Assembly (NCBI RefSeq): GCF_009928685.1
Contig: NZ_WWEO01000043.1
Location: 434,001-498,000, forward strand
Source: Mucilaginibacter agri
GTDB taxonomy: Bacteria; Bacteroidota; Bacteroidia; Sphingobacteriales; Sphingobacteriaceae
Direction: 5' to 3'
DNA length: 64,000 bases
Shown here: piece by piece, positions 34,663 to 42,673 of the stretch
How positions within the stretch are numbered: position 1 is the stretch's first letter
Layout of the letters: every line of letters begins with the position of its first letter
Made by a program: the position numbers and the translations under genes
The notes under the pieces: model-generated
What the model was told of the DNA's origin: nothing
The model's database searches: none
The model's input: the letters and a program-made list of their open reading frames with translations, nothing else

Positions 34663-34697
34663 ACCCCTCCCTAACCCTCCCAAGGGAGGGAACTTTG
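34663..34697. repeat. Right inverted repeat of the DUF559 cassette
   Basis: ACCCCTCCCTAACCCTCCCA begins this 35-nt end. It mirrors 34220-34254 with two G/A differences. Confidence 0.85.
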
Positions 34698-34719
34698 CAA
34701 TTACACGCATGACTTTCCC

Positions 34720-35988
34720 CTACGTCTTCTGCTGTTTTTTCTTCGCAGCCGGAAACAACACGTTGTTTAATATCAAGCGATACCCAGGCGAGTTAGGGTG
34801 GAGTTTAAGATCTGTTGGAGGGTCGCCTACGGCGTGCTGGTAGTCTTCGGGGTCGTGGCCGCCGTAGAAGGTCCATTGGCCTTTGCCATACTCGCCGTGA
34901 ATGTAGCGGGCTTCATTGGCTGTTTTCATCTCACCCATTACGGTAACGCCGGGCTTCAGCATGGCTTTGTTATAGGCAGTTGTTAAACCCATAAAGCCTT
35001 TAATTACCTTGTCGTGGTTTTGGGTGAGCATGCTCGGTACCACATCCCATTTGGCCGAAAAATCAAACAACGTAAAAAAATCGTTGGTACGATCTACCTG
35101 ACGAGTAGTGGTTACGTCAATATTGCTGAACGAGTGGGAGGTAGGATTTTGATCGAGCATGAAATTTTTGAAGGCAAAGGTCTGTGTAAAGTCCAGTTTG
35201 CTTTGCTCTTGCGGATCGCTGGGGTCACCATCAAACATGGTTTCGCAGATGTCGGTGTTGGCAGCTGCCAGGGCGATATCAAAGGTATCTGTACCCGAGC
35301 ACATGGCAAACAGGAAGCCGCCACCGGCACAAAAATCGCGTATATGCTGTGCCACGGCCAGCTTCATTTGTGATACCTTTTTAAAGCCCAATTTGTGCGC
35401 CATAGCCTCCTGAACTTTCACGTCCTCCACATACCAGGGCGCATACCTATAGGCACCATAAAATTTGCTGTACTGGCCGGTAAAGTCTTCGTGGTGCAGG
35501 TGCAGCCAGTCGTATTTGGGCAGGTCGCCGCGAATTACTTCTTCGTCGTAAACCACATCGTAAGGGATCTCGGCATATTTTAAAACCAGGGTAACCGCAT
35601 CGTCCCAGGGAAGTTTATTTTTGGGTGAATACACTGCCATTTTTGGCGCTTTCTCCAGCTTCACCATGTCCATGTTTACAGATGGGTCGGCAATCTCGGT
35701 TAAAATGGCGTTTACTTTGGCATCGGCCAGTACCTCAAAACTAACGCCGCGTATTTTGCATTCATCTTCTATGTTTTTGCTGTAGGCCGTCATAAAACTA
35801 CCGCCACGATAATTAAGCAGCCAATCTACCTCCTGGTTACTCTTTAATACCCAAAAAGCAATACCGTACGATTTAAGGTGGTCTTTTTGTACCTCATCCA
35901 TCGGTATCAAAATAGATGCAGCCCTGCCTGCAACGGACAAAAGAAGGAGGACTAGTGATAGAATGACTCTTATTCGTTTTGGATGCAT
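34720..35988 (-). CDS. Secreted protein usually labelled asparagine synthetase B (function doubtful)
   Basis: 422 residues with a signal peptide (MHPKRIRVILSLVLLLLSVA). The mature part begins ILIPMDEVQKDHLKSYGIAF, a segment typical of Bacteroidota proteins annotated as asparagine synthetase B. No N-terminal nucleophile Cys and no PP-loop SGGxDS synthetase motif are visible. The middle has a Rossmann/amidotransferase-like stretch (FCAGGGFLFAMCSGTDTFD) with a Gly-rich turn before Cys, reminiscent of BPL_N-like domains. An exact -7 box 5 nt upstream rules out the earlier ATG. Confidence 0.65.
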   Translation of the reverse strand: MHPKRIRVILSLVLLLLSVAGRAASILIPMDEVQKDHLKSYGIAFWVLKSNQEVDWLLNYRGGSFMTAYSKNIEDECKIRGVSFEVLADAKVNAILTEIADPSVNMDMVKLEKAPKMAVYSPKNKLPWDDAVTLVLKYAEIPYDVVYDEEVIRGDLPKYDWLHLHHEDFTGQYSKFYGAYRYAPWYVEDVKVQEAMAHKLGFKKVSQMKLAVAQHIRDFCAGGGFLFAMCSGTDTFDIALAAANTDICETMFDGDPSDPQEQSKLDFTQTFAFKNFMLDQNPTSHSFSNIDVTTTRQVDRTNDFFTLFDFSAKWDVVPSMLTQNHDKVIKGFMGLTTAYNKAMLKPGVTVMGEMKTANEARYIHGEYGKGQWTFYGGHDPEDYQHAVGDPPTDLKLHPNSPGYRLILNNVLFPAAKKKQQKT

Positions 35989-35993
35989 ATATT

Positions 35994-36001
35994 CAAATGT
36001 A
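35994..36001 (-). promoter_or_regulatory. -7 box TACATTTG, 5 nt before the ATG at 35988
   Basis: Exact TAnnTTTG on the minus strand; implies a leaderless or near-leaderless mRNA. Confidence 0.45.
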
Positions 36002-36035
36002 AGCAATTTGATTTGTGGATGAATTTTGATTTGGA

Positions 36036-36117
36036 AATTTGAGGATGTGCCGATTTGAAAATTGGCTCAGGGTAGTATAACATTTTTCAAATTTTCAAAT
36101 CAACACATCTTCAAATT
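36036..36117. repeat. Inverted repeat in a divergent promoter region
   Basis: AATTTGAGGATGTGCCGATT (start of 36036-36063) faces its imperfect complement at 36089-36117 (AATCAACACATCTTCAAATT), about 85% paired. It lies between the AsnB-like and cyclophilin genes. Confidence 0.7.
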
Positions 36118-36125
36118 AGAATTGT

Positions 36126-36133
36126 TACCTTTG
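36126..36133 (+). promoter_or_regulatory. -7 box TACCTTTG of the cyclophilin gene
   Basis: Exact TAnnTTTG, 23 nt before the ATG at 36157, directly after the inverted repeat. Confidence 0.6.
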
Positions 36134-36156
36134 CACTCCTCTATAAAATATTAGAA

Positions 36157-36594
36157 ATGAGCAAAGCAATAATCAAAACCGAAAAGGGCGACATGACCGT
36201 TCAGTTTTACGATCAAGACGCACCAAATACAGTAGCTAACTTTTTAGGTTTAGCAAAATCAGGATTTTATGATGGTGTAACTTTTCACCGTGTTATCCCT
36301 AACTTCGTTATTCAAGGTGGCGACCCAACCGGTACAGGGGCAGGTGGCTCGGGCAAAAGAATTGATTGCGAATTAACCGGCGGTAACCAATACCACGACC
36401 GTGGTGTGTTATCAATGGCACACGCTGGCCGTAATACCGGCAGCTCTCAGTTTTTTATCTGCCATAGCCGCGATAATACTGCACACTTAGACCGTAACCA
36501 CACCGTGTTTGGTAAAGTGATTGAAAACGTAGAAGTGGTTGACGCTATCCGCCAGGGTGATAAAATTACCGGCATCGAAATAATCGAAGAATAA
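36157..36594 (+). CDS. Cyclophilin-type peptidyl-prolyl cis-trans isomerase
   Basis: 145-residue cytoplasmic cyclophilin without signal peptide. Catalytic-pocket segments are FHRVIPNFVIQGGDP (Arg/Phe/Gln), SMAHAGRNTGSSQFFI and HLDRNHTVFGKVIENVEVVD. Length matches the minimal bacterial single-domain form. It catalyses prolyl bond isomerisation in protein folding. It is followed by a repeat and the DUF5606 gene on the same strand. Confidence 0.95.
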   Translation: MSKAIIKTEKGDMTVQFYDQDAPNTVANFLGLAKSGFYDGVTFHRVIPNFVIQGGDPTGTGAGGSGKRIDCELTGGNQYHDRGVLSMAHAGRNTGSSQFFICHSRDNTAHLDRNHTVFGKVIENVEVVDAIRQGDKITGIEIIEE

Positions 36595-36601
36595 ACTCAG
36601 T

Positions 36602-36676
36602 TGCCTGTTGTCGGTTGTCAGTTGTCTGGAAATCCAGAAAAGTACCGACAACCGACAACAGATAACCGACAACAGA
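36602..36676. repeat. GTCGGTTGTC palindromic repeat
   Basis: GCCTGTTGTCGGTTGTCAGT faces ACCGACAACCGACAACAG across an inner TCTGGA-aa-TCCAGA hairpin. It fills the spacer between the cyclophilin and DUF5606 genes. Confidence 0.75.
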
Positions 36677-36683
36677 AAGAGAT

Positions 36684-37106
36684 ATGAATTTAAATGGAAT
36701 AGTATCGGTATCGGGTAAACCAGGTTTGTGGAAGGCATTGGCACAAAACAAAACAGGGTTTATTTTAGAGAGCCTTGATGCGCAGAAAACCAAATTGGTG
36801 GTTAACGTTGCAACTGCCAAATTAGCGGCTTTAGACGAAATTACCATTTTTGGTAACGACGAAGATATTAAACTGACGGATGTTTTAGAAGCGATGAAAG
36901 CATCTGCAACCGCAGCGCCTGATGTTAAAGCAGATGGTAAAAAGCTACGTGAGTATTTTTACGAAATAGCGCCAGACCACGATGAAGATCGTGTTTATAG
37001 CTCTGACATTAAAAAAGTAATCACCTGGTTTGGTATCCTAAAAGAAAGACCAGAATTTAACGAAGAGCCTGCTGCGCCTGCAGCTGAGGCTGAAGAAGCT
37101 AAATAA
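36684..37106 (+). CDS. DUF5606 domain protein
   Basis: 140 residues. The N-terminal half is the DUF5606 domain (MNLNGIVSVSGKPGLWKAL, then a beta-rich LVVNVATAKLAALDEITIFG). A helical second part includes REYFYEIAPDHDEDRVYSSD and KKVITWFGILKERPEF, and the tail is Ala/Glu-rich. The domain is restricted to Bacteroidota and has no known function. Cytoplasmic. It is downstream of the cyclophilin gene and separated from it by a repeat. Confidence 0.85.
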   Translation: MNLNGIVSVSGKPGLWKALAQNKTGFILESLDAQKTKLVVNVATAKLAALDEITIFGNDEDIKLTDVLEAMKASATAAPDVKADGKKLREYFYEIAPDHDEDRVYSSDIKKVITWFGILKERPEFNEEPAAPAAEAEEAK

Positions 37107-37109
37107 TTT

Positions 37110-37227
37110 GATTTCGGATTTCGGATGTTCGATTTCGGATCTTAATATCCTTAATCAAACCCGAAATCCGAGTTTTTTTATCGATTGCCTGGTAAATTCG
37201 AAATTGAACATTCGAAATCCGAAATAT
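37110..37227. repeat. TTTCGGAT palindromic repeat
   Basis: Left arm GATTTCGGATTTCGGATGTT faces right arm AACATTCGAAATCCGAAATA. Inner CCGAAATCCGAGTTTTTTT may end transcription. A half copy is at 47220-47257. It abuts the stop of the minus-strand CDF gene. Confidence 0.75.
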
Positions 37228-38171
37228 CAACAATCCTGCTGCTGACATTTCTCGTCAACAAACTCGGCCTCAAAGGTGCAGTGGGTAATATCCATGTGTA
37301 GCAGCCTATGGCGCAGGTCGTGCTTAATTTTATCAAACAGCGACATATCTTCCGGGTTGATCACAATATGTGCTGTAAGCGCATTTTCGGTAGTGCTTAG
37401 TGCCCAAACGTGTATATGGTGAACATCCACTATCCCTTTGGCACTCATAAGCTCTTGTTTGATCTTCTCAAGGTCCATTTCGGCAGGTACGCCATCCATC
37501 TCTAAGCGGAAGCTGTGTTTTAACAAACTCCATGTGCCTGCCATTATAATTACGGCTATTATTAAGCTTACAATGCTGTCTATTACATACCAGTGGGTAA
37601 AGTAGATCAATACACCCGATATCACTACACCTAACGATACAATGGCATCCATAGCCATGTGGAGGTAAGCGCCTTTAACGTTAATGTCTTTGTCTTTATC
37701 CTGCACAAATAAATAAGCGGTAAAGGCATTAACGCCAATACCCACAAATGCAACCCAGGCAATAGTGCCACCTTCTAAAGGGTGGGGGTGTGTGAAGCGG
37801 ATTACGGCTTCGTAAACAATAAAACCTATTGAAACCAACAATATAACTGCATTAAGCAGCGATACAATAATTGTAGAACGTTTATAACCATAGGTATACC
37901 TGTTGTTTGCAGCAACCTTGGTAAGCTTAAACGCAAGCAAGGCCAATGCCAGGCTGGCAACGTCGCTCAGGTTGTGGCCGGCGTCGGTTAACAGGGAGAG
38001 CGAGCCTTGTAGCAGGCCAACAATAACCTCAATAATTACAAATACAGAGTTGAGAATAATGCCCCAGATGAAAGCCTTATTCAGATGGTCGAGCTTGGGA
38101 GCGTGATCATGGTGGTGGCCGAAGCCGTGCGAATGATCGTGCCCGTGCGAATGATCGTGGTTGTGCGCCAT
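37227..38171 (-). CDS. Cation diffusion facilitator (Zn2+/Cd2+/Co2+ efflux)
   Basis: 314-residue CDF family proton/cation antiporter of the CzcD/ZitB type. The N-terminus is a His/Asp-rich metal-binding stretch (HNHDHSHGHDHSHGFGHHHD). Six TM helices follow. The transport-site ligands are His66 and Asp70 in DAGHNLSD (TM2) and the HMAMD motif in TM5. A cytoplasmic dimerisation domain of ~80 residues ends in a Cys-rich tail (KCQQQDC), an additional possible metal site. A -7 box lies 4 nt before the ATG. Confidence 0.93.
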   Translation of the reverse strand: MAHNHDHSHGHDHSHGFGHHHDHAPKLDHLNKAFIWGIILNSVFVIIEVIVGLLQGSLSLLTDAGHNLSDVASLALALLAFKLTKVAANNRYTYGYKRSTIIVSLLNAVILLVSIGFIVYEAVIRFTHPHPLEGGTIAWVAFVGIGVNAFTAYLFVQDKDKDINVKGAYLHMAMDAIVSLGVVISGVLIYFTHWYVIDSIVSLIIAVIIMAGTWSLLKHSFRLEMDGVPAEMDLEKIKQELMSAKGIVDVHHIHVWALSTTENALTAHIVINPEDMSLFDKIKHDLRHRLLHMDITHCTFEAEFVDEKCQQQDC

Positions 38172-38175
38172 GACG

Positions 38176-38183
38176 CAAAACTA
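38176..38183 (-). promoter_or_regulatory. -7 box TAGTTTTG, 4 nt before the CDF ATG
   Basis: Exact TAnnTTTG on the minus strand; the transcription start would coincide with the start codon. Confidence 0.45.
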
Positions 38184-38212
38184 CTATTAATCTTCGTCAG
38201 TAAGGGTAAAAA

Positions 38213-39151
38213 TCAAATTACATGCCTCAAAAACAGCGCATAAACAATCAGAAACATCAGCACATACTTCACAGCATAATACAGGCGCTCGTTATATGCT
38301 TTAAGCCTTTTACCAACCAGCCTTATGGAGTAAACGTATTTAAAGATCTTGTTAAGGTTACCGGTTTTGTCATCGCCCATATTTGGCGAGGCAGCTGCCG
38401 ACATTACAAACCAGCCGAAGAAACGGTTCCACCCACGTCCGAACATGGTTTTAACCGGGCGTTCTACATCGCAAAATAAAATAAGGCGATCTATATCGGT
38501 TTGGTTTTGGGCGTGGTGAATATAGGTTTCATCGAACATTACATCTTCGCCGTCCTTCCAGGCATAGCTTTGGCCGTCTACTACGATATTGCAATTCTCG
38601 GAGTTGGGGGTGATTAAACCTAAATGATAACGCAACGAGCCTGCATAGGGGTCGCGGTGCTGCATAAGTTGACTGCCTGCAGGTAAAACGGCAAACATGG
38701 CTGCTTTAATGTGAGGCGTATTTTTAAGTAATTCTACCGTTTTAGGGCAGTATTTTTCGGCCGATGGATGGAAGTTGCCATACCATTTAAGGTAAAAACG
38801 TTTCCAGCCGCGACGGAAAAAGGAGTTAAAGCCTATGTCGTTATACTTGTCGGAGCCTTTGATCAGTTCTTCGCGTTCGAGCAGGATCGCTTCGTCGCGT
38901 ATGGTTTCCCAGTTGGCACGCAGGGCTGCCAGTTCGGGGAAATAATCTGTTTTAATGTAAGGCTTGTTCTCTACCTCCGATAGGGCATACATCGGCACAT
39001 TGATGGGGGCCATAAAAGTAGAGTGATCTGTAAGCTGCCGAAAGAATTTGTAGCGGACCTTGCCGCGGTAATGCACAATAATAGTAGCAATAATGAGGCT
39101 GTACAGGATGATGAATTTCACCGAAAACAGCTCGTGTATAAAAGAATCCAT
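38213..39151 (-). CDS. Aspartyl/asparaginyl beta-hydroxylase family dioxygenase (LpxO-like)
   Basis: 312 residues with one N-terminal helix (VKFIILYSLIIATIIVHYRG) and one C-terminal helix, enclosing a 2-oxoglutarate/Fe(II) oxygenase domain. The iron ligands are the HRD of LMQHRDPYAGSLRYHLGLI and the His of DETYIHHAQNQTDIDRLILF; the latter Arg binds 2-oxoglutarate. LpxO, which hydroxylates lipid A acyl chains, has the same family domain and membrane anchor. The substrate here is unproven. Confidence 0.82.
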   Translation of the reverse strand: MDSFIHELFSVKFIILYSLIIATIIVHYRGKVRYKFFRQLTDHSTFMAPINVPMYALSEVENKPYIKTDYFPELAALRANWETIRDEAILLEREELIKGSDKYNDIGFNSFFRRGWKRFYLKWYGNFHPSAEKYCPKTVELLKNTPHIKAAMFAVLPAGSQLMQHRDPYAGSLRYHLGLITPNSENCNIVVDGQSYAWKDGEDVMFDETYIHHAQNQTDIDRLILFCDVERPVKTMFGRGWNRFFGWFVMSAAASPNMGDDKTGNLNKIFKYVYSIRLVGKRLKAYNERLYYAVKYVLMFLIVYALFLRHVI

Positions 39152-39174
39152 AGGCTGGTAGATGAGTGTTTACT

Positions 39175-39182
39175 CAAATTTA
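39175..39182 (-). promoter_or_regulatory. -7 box TAAATTTG of the hydroxylase gene
   Basis: Exact TAnnTTTG, 23 nt before the ATG at 39151 on the minus strand. Confidence 0.5.
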
Positions 39183-39251
39183 TTTTATTCGGGCATCTAA
39201 TCCAATACCGAAACCAGCGAATTTTAATTTTGACGAAACAATTACTTAACG

Positions 39252-39725
39252 CTACTCGTGGTGGTAGGGTTCGCCTTTAAGGATGGTGTAAGCGCGATAA
39301 AGCTGTTCTATAAAGAATAAACGGACCATTTGATGAGAGAAGGTCATGCGGGAGAGAGAGAGCTTGTCGTTAGCGCGGTCGTAAACCGACTGATCGAATC
39401 CATAAGGGCCACCTATAACAAACACCAGGTTTTGTACCGAGCCAATGGCTTTTTTATCAAGATATGCCGAAAATTTTGCGGAGGTAAACTCCATGCCCTT
39501 TTCATCCAGCAATATCACATGATCGGTATTGGCGATCTTTTTCAGGATCATCTCTGCTTCCTTAATTTTCTGCTGATCGGTGGTGAGCGCCTTGGTGTTT
39601 TTCAGTTCGGGCAAATCGATAATATCCAGCTTAATGTAATGCTTCAGCCGTTTAATGTATTTCTCGATGCCTTCTTTTAGATAAGCATCCTCGGTTTTTC
39701 CAACGGTAAGCAGGGTGATTTTCAT
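39252..39725 (-). CDS. rlmH: 23S rRNA (pseudouridine1915-N3)-methyltransferase
   Basis: SPOUT-class SAM-dependent methyltransferase modifying helix 69 of 23S rRNA. 157 residues starting MKITLLTVGKTED. The trefoil-knot SAM site is visible as LDEKGMEFTS, FVIGGPYGFD and the C-terminal LSRMTFSHQMVRLFFIEQLY. An 18-codon upstream extension is rejected because an exact -7 box lies within it. Confidence 0.95.
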   Translation of the reverse strand: MKITLLTVGKTEDAYLKEGIEKYIKRLKHYIKLDIIDLPELKNTKALTTDQQKIKEAEMILKKIANTDHVILLDEKGMEFTSAKFSAYLDKKAIGSVQNLVFVIGGPYGFDQSVYDRANDKLSLSRMTFSHQMVRLFFIEQLYRAYTILKGEPYHHE

Positions 39726-39742
39726 TTTTAAAAATATTGACG

Positions 39743-39750
39743 CAAATATA
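39743..39750 (-). promoter_or_regulatory. -7 box TATATTTG of rlmH
   Basis: Exact TAnnTTTG on the minus strand, 17 nt before the ATG at 39725. Confidence 0.6.
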
Positions 39751-39875
39751 CCCCTTATGAACGTTGCTGCAAATTGCACAGACCGTAGTGTTCCCCTTTA
39801 AAGGAAGGCAAAGACGGTGCTTATATTACTAACTTAAATAAGGGGTAGATCGGTTGCAGAGCCATCATGAAACAA

Positions 39876-39907
39876 AAAAGCCATCCCGGCATTAGCAGGA
39901 TGGCTTA
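39876..39907 (-). terminator. Terminator of the TonB-family barrel gene
   Basis: AAGCCATCC/GGATGGCTT stem with an 11-nt loop; A-rich on the plus strand, so a T tract in the minus-strand transcript. Confidence 0.75.
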
Positions 39908-39930
39908 AATAATAAATTGTGCTGGTTATA

Positions 39931-42483
39931 TTATCTAACGCCGCCGCCCGGGCCGCTTGGCATGCCGCCGCCCTGGTCGCCTTGTTTGGTATCGTCGTTG
40001 TTGATCTTTTTCTTATCAGCGCTAAAGGTAGTTTTACCAAAGTTGTAGCTAAACGTTACACCAAAAGAACGGAATGGAAACGCTGTGCTGCTGGTTTGGT
40101 TGAAGCCCTGGCTTAAAGCAGTTGGCGCGCTCGTTATATTTTGATCGAAGTATTTGTACTTAGCAAAAGGAGTAACCGTGTTTACACCAATTGAAGCTTT
40201 TTTATTCCAGATCTGTTTTTTAGCACCAATTACATACATGCTGAATGATGGGCTTGTACCTTGTATAGTACGCCGTGGCGAGTTGGTGAAAGCAAAAGCT
40301 TCAGCAACATAACCTTTACCCAAATCGGCAGATGCACTTACAAATGCAGTGAATTGTACATAAGTTCCGTTCTGTGATTGTGCAAGTTTGAAAACACCGC
40401 TTGGATCTGGTTTATAAGTGTAAGCATTGATACTACCACGTAAGGTTAGGGCCTTAATTGGGTTTACCGAACCAAATACGCTTGCTCCCCATGAGTTGTT
40501 TGAGCCTATATTTCTGTAAGTACTGCGGGTAACATTAATTGAATCGCCGGTACCTGGGTTAACATCTTTGATAGGTGTAAGAATGCTTTCAATCAGATCA
40601 CCAGTGTGTTTATAATAAACAGAGGTGTTGATGATAGACGAACCAATAAAGGTGTTATAGTTTAACTCCACTGTTTGAGAAATCTCTGGAGATAAATACG
40701 GGTTACCTTCAGTTTGGCTTTGGAAGTTAGATTTGTTAACAAACGGGTTTAAGAAAGTTAAACTAGGGCGTTGTATACGTTTGCTATAGCTCAATTTAAG
40801 GGTTTGAGTAGTACTCAGCGCTTTTTGAAATGTAATGCTTGGTATAAACGTGGTGTAGTTTTGCGAAAAAGGCAACAGGTTTAAGTGGTTAACGTTATCC
40901 GGTTCGCCTTTAATGTCGGTATTTTCTACACGGGCGCCTGCCAGTATTGAGTAGCTTTTAGGCAATGTAAATGTAAGCACGCTATAACCGGCTACCACAT
41001 TTTGGTTATAGTTGTACATGTTTGAGTTTAGGTTATCAAACACATAGTTGCCGCTGTAGGTAGGGTCCTGGAATATTTGGTAATCACTGGCTAACCTTCT
41101 TAAAATGGTTTTACCCCCAGCTTCAAACTTAAATACCTTACTTACCGGCAAAGTATAATCGGCCTGTATGGTATACTCATTGTTAGTGCCATCGTTACTG
41201 CCTTTTTGGTTAGGCTTTATGGTGCTGTTAAAGTATTCGTTAAGGTAATCTGTGTTAATTACACTGTGGCTCCACTGGCCAGAGATGGTTAACTCGTGGC
41301 CTTCCTTTTTAAACTTGTGGGTATAGTCTGCACTCCAGTCAAATCCTCCGAATGAGTTGTGGGAAGTGTTATCGCCAGAGTAAGAGCCGTTTTGAGTGGC
41401 ATCCGCATAACCAGCTTGTACGGTTTGTGAATTACCGTTAATGTTAAAACCACCCTTGTTTAAACGTAGGGTAGAAGTAAAGTTGTTATAAGCATTTACA
41501 TCGTAACCGGCAGTGATAGAGCCAATTGTGCCATAACGTTTAATGGTGCTTTCCGAATTACTTTTAGTAGTACCGGTAGGGTTGTTGCTGATATCGTAGA
41601 AATCCTGCTCAAAAGTAGTTAACGATTTTTGCGGCCAGGTGTAATTACCACCAACGTTTGCACTTAAGCTAAAACGGTTTTTATTAAAGTTGATGTTGGC
41701 GTTACCATTGTTTTGGCGTGTGCCAATACCACCACTTACCGAACCGCTAAAGCCCGACATGTTTTTTTGTTTGGTAATGATGTTGATGATACCAGCTGAA
41801 CCTTCTGCATCATATTTTGCAGATGGCGAGGTGATAACCTCTACGCTTTTGATCTGGTCTGCAGGGATGGTTTTCAATACATCAGACACGCTGGCTGCCA
41901 TTGCTCCTGATGGTTTACCGTTGATTAAAACACGTACGTTTTGGTCGCCGCGTACAGATACGTTACCATTGATGTCTACAGCAACCAAAGGCACTTTCTG
42001 CAATACGTCGCTGGCATTACCACCTGTTGAGGTAATATCTTTTTCGGCATTAAACACGATTTTATCAATACGGCTTTCAACTAATGATGCCTGGCCGGTT
42101 ATCTTTACCTCGTTTAAGGTTTTAGCACTCGGCGCCACTACAATGTTGCCCAGGTTTTTGTCTAATTTAGAAGCTGTAGTGCTAACCGGATCTATCACCT
42201 TAGTTGGATAGCCCACAAAGGTTACGGCTATTTTATAGTTACCTGGTTTAACATTTTCCAGTTTGAAACCACCTTTAGAGTCAGTTAGTACACCGTTAAG
42301 TGGCACCTTGCCACCGCTACGGAAAATACTTACGGTAGCATAATCGAGGGGTTTTTTAGAAACGGAGTCGATAACCGTTCCGGAAATACGGCCTGTAACG
42401 GTAGAACCACCACCCACGCCCATCTGGGCCTTAGCTGATAATACCGAACAGAATATTGTAAAAAGTAAAAGTATACGTTTCAT
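39931..42483 (-). CDS. TonB-dependent receptor-like outer-membrane beta-barrel protein
   Basis: 850-residue outer-membrane protein. The signal peptide (MKRILLLFTIFCSVLSAKAQ) is followed by a carboxypeptidase-regulatory-like domain (residues ~30-110, GRISGTVIDSVSKKPLDYAT). Then comes a plug domain (about 120-235) with SDVLQKVPLVAVDINGNVSV, VRVLINGKPSG and AGIINIITKQ. A barrel of the OMP_b-brl_3 type fills the rest. The C-terminal 25 residues are a Gly/Pro-rich tail (GDQGGGMPSGPGGGVR) and not the usual barrel-closing aromatic. No SusD partner gene is adjacent, so a SusCD polysaccharide role is not supported. Substrate unknown. Confidence 0.88.
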   Translation of the reverse strand: MKRILLLFTIFCSVLSAKAQMGVGGGSTVTGRISGTVIDSVSKKPLDYATVSIFRSGGKVPLNGVLTDSKGGFKLENVKPGNYKIAVTFVGYPTKVIDPVSTTASKLDKNLGNIVVAPSAKTLNEVKITGQASLVESRIDKIVFNAEKDITSTGGNASDVLQKVPLVAVDINGNVSVRGDQNVRVLINGKPSGAMAASVSDVLKTIPADQIKSVEVITSPSAKYDAEGSAGIINIITKQKNMSGFSGSVSGGIGTRQNNGNANINFNKNRFSLSANVGGNYTWPQKSLTTFEQDFYDISNNPTGTTKSNSESTIKRYGTIGSITAGYDVNAYNNFTSTLRLNKGGFNINGNSQTVQAGYADATQNGSYSGDNTSHNSFGGFDWSADYTHKFKKEGHELTISGQWSHSVINTDYLNEYFNSTIKPNQKGSNDGTNNEYTIQADYTLPVSKVFKFEAGGKTILRRLASDYQIFQDPTYSGNYVFDNLNSNMYNYNQNVVAGYSVLTFTLPKSYSILAGARVENTDIKGEPDNVNHLNLLPFSQNYTTFIPSITFQKALSTTQTLKLSYSKRIQRPSLTFLNPFVNKSNFQSQTEGNPYLSPEISQTVELNYNTFIGSSIINTSVYYKHTGDLIESILTPIKDVNPGTGDSINVTRSTYRNIGSNNSWGASVFGSVNPIKALTLRGSINAYTYKPDPSGVFKLAQSQNGTYVQFTAFVSASADLGKGYVAEAFAFTNSPRRTIQGTSPSFSMYVIGAKKQIWNKKASIGVNTVTPFAKYKYFDQNITSAPTALSQGFNQTSSTAFPFRSFGVTFSYNFGKTTFSADKKKINNDDTKQGDQGGGMPSGPGGGVR

Positions 42484-42673
42484 TTATTAATGATTTTGGG
42501 GATTAGAGGCGAAATTAATTTAATTGTTACAGCCAAAAATGAAGATTCTATGTTTTTCGGCAAGCATGACACGTTTGTTACAAATAATTGTGTGTAACTG
42601 ACACAATATGAGTATTGTTAAGAGGAAGTTTGAGAGGGTGATTTGGAAAAGGGATAGGGGTTAATTACAAAAA

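Larger units (their letters stand above)
34220..34697. mobile_element. Candidate DUF559 cassette bounded by 35-bp inverted repeats
   Basis: The left end CAAAGTTCCCTCCCTCGGGA (first 20 of 34220-34254) and the right end at 34663-34697 are inverted copies identical at 33 of 35 positions. Each end carries its own CCCTCCC/GGGAGGG hairpin. Inside is a single gene, the DUF559 nuclease. The 478-bp unit sits between two convergent genes, where other sites in the window have repeats only. No target-site duplication was clear. Mobility is inference. Confidence 0.5.

Noticed and set aside
39726..39779. 18-codon upstream extension of rlmH
   Set aside because: It contains the exact -7 box TATATTTG, and RlmH proteins normally begin at MKITLL.
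39931..42483. SusC-type polysaccharide utilisation locus
   Set aside because: No SusD gene, no glycoside hydrolases or sensors beside it, and the barrel is of the OMP_b-brl_3 type.
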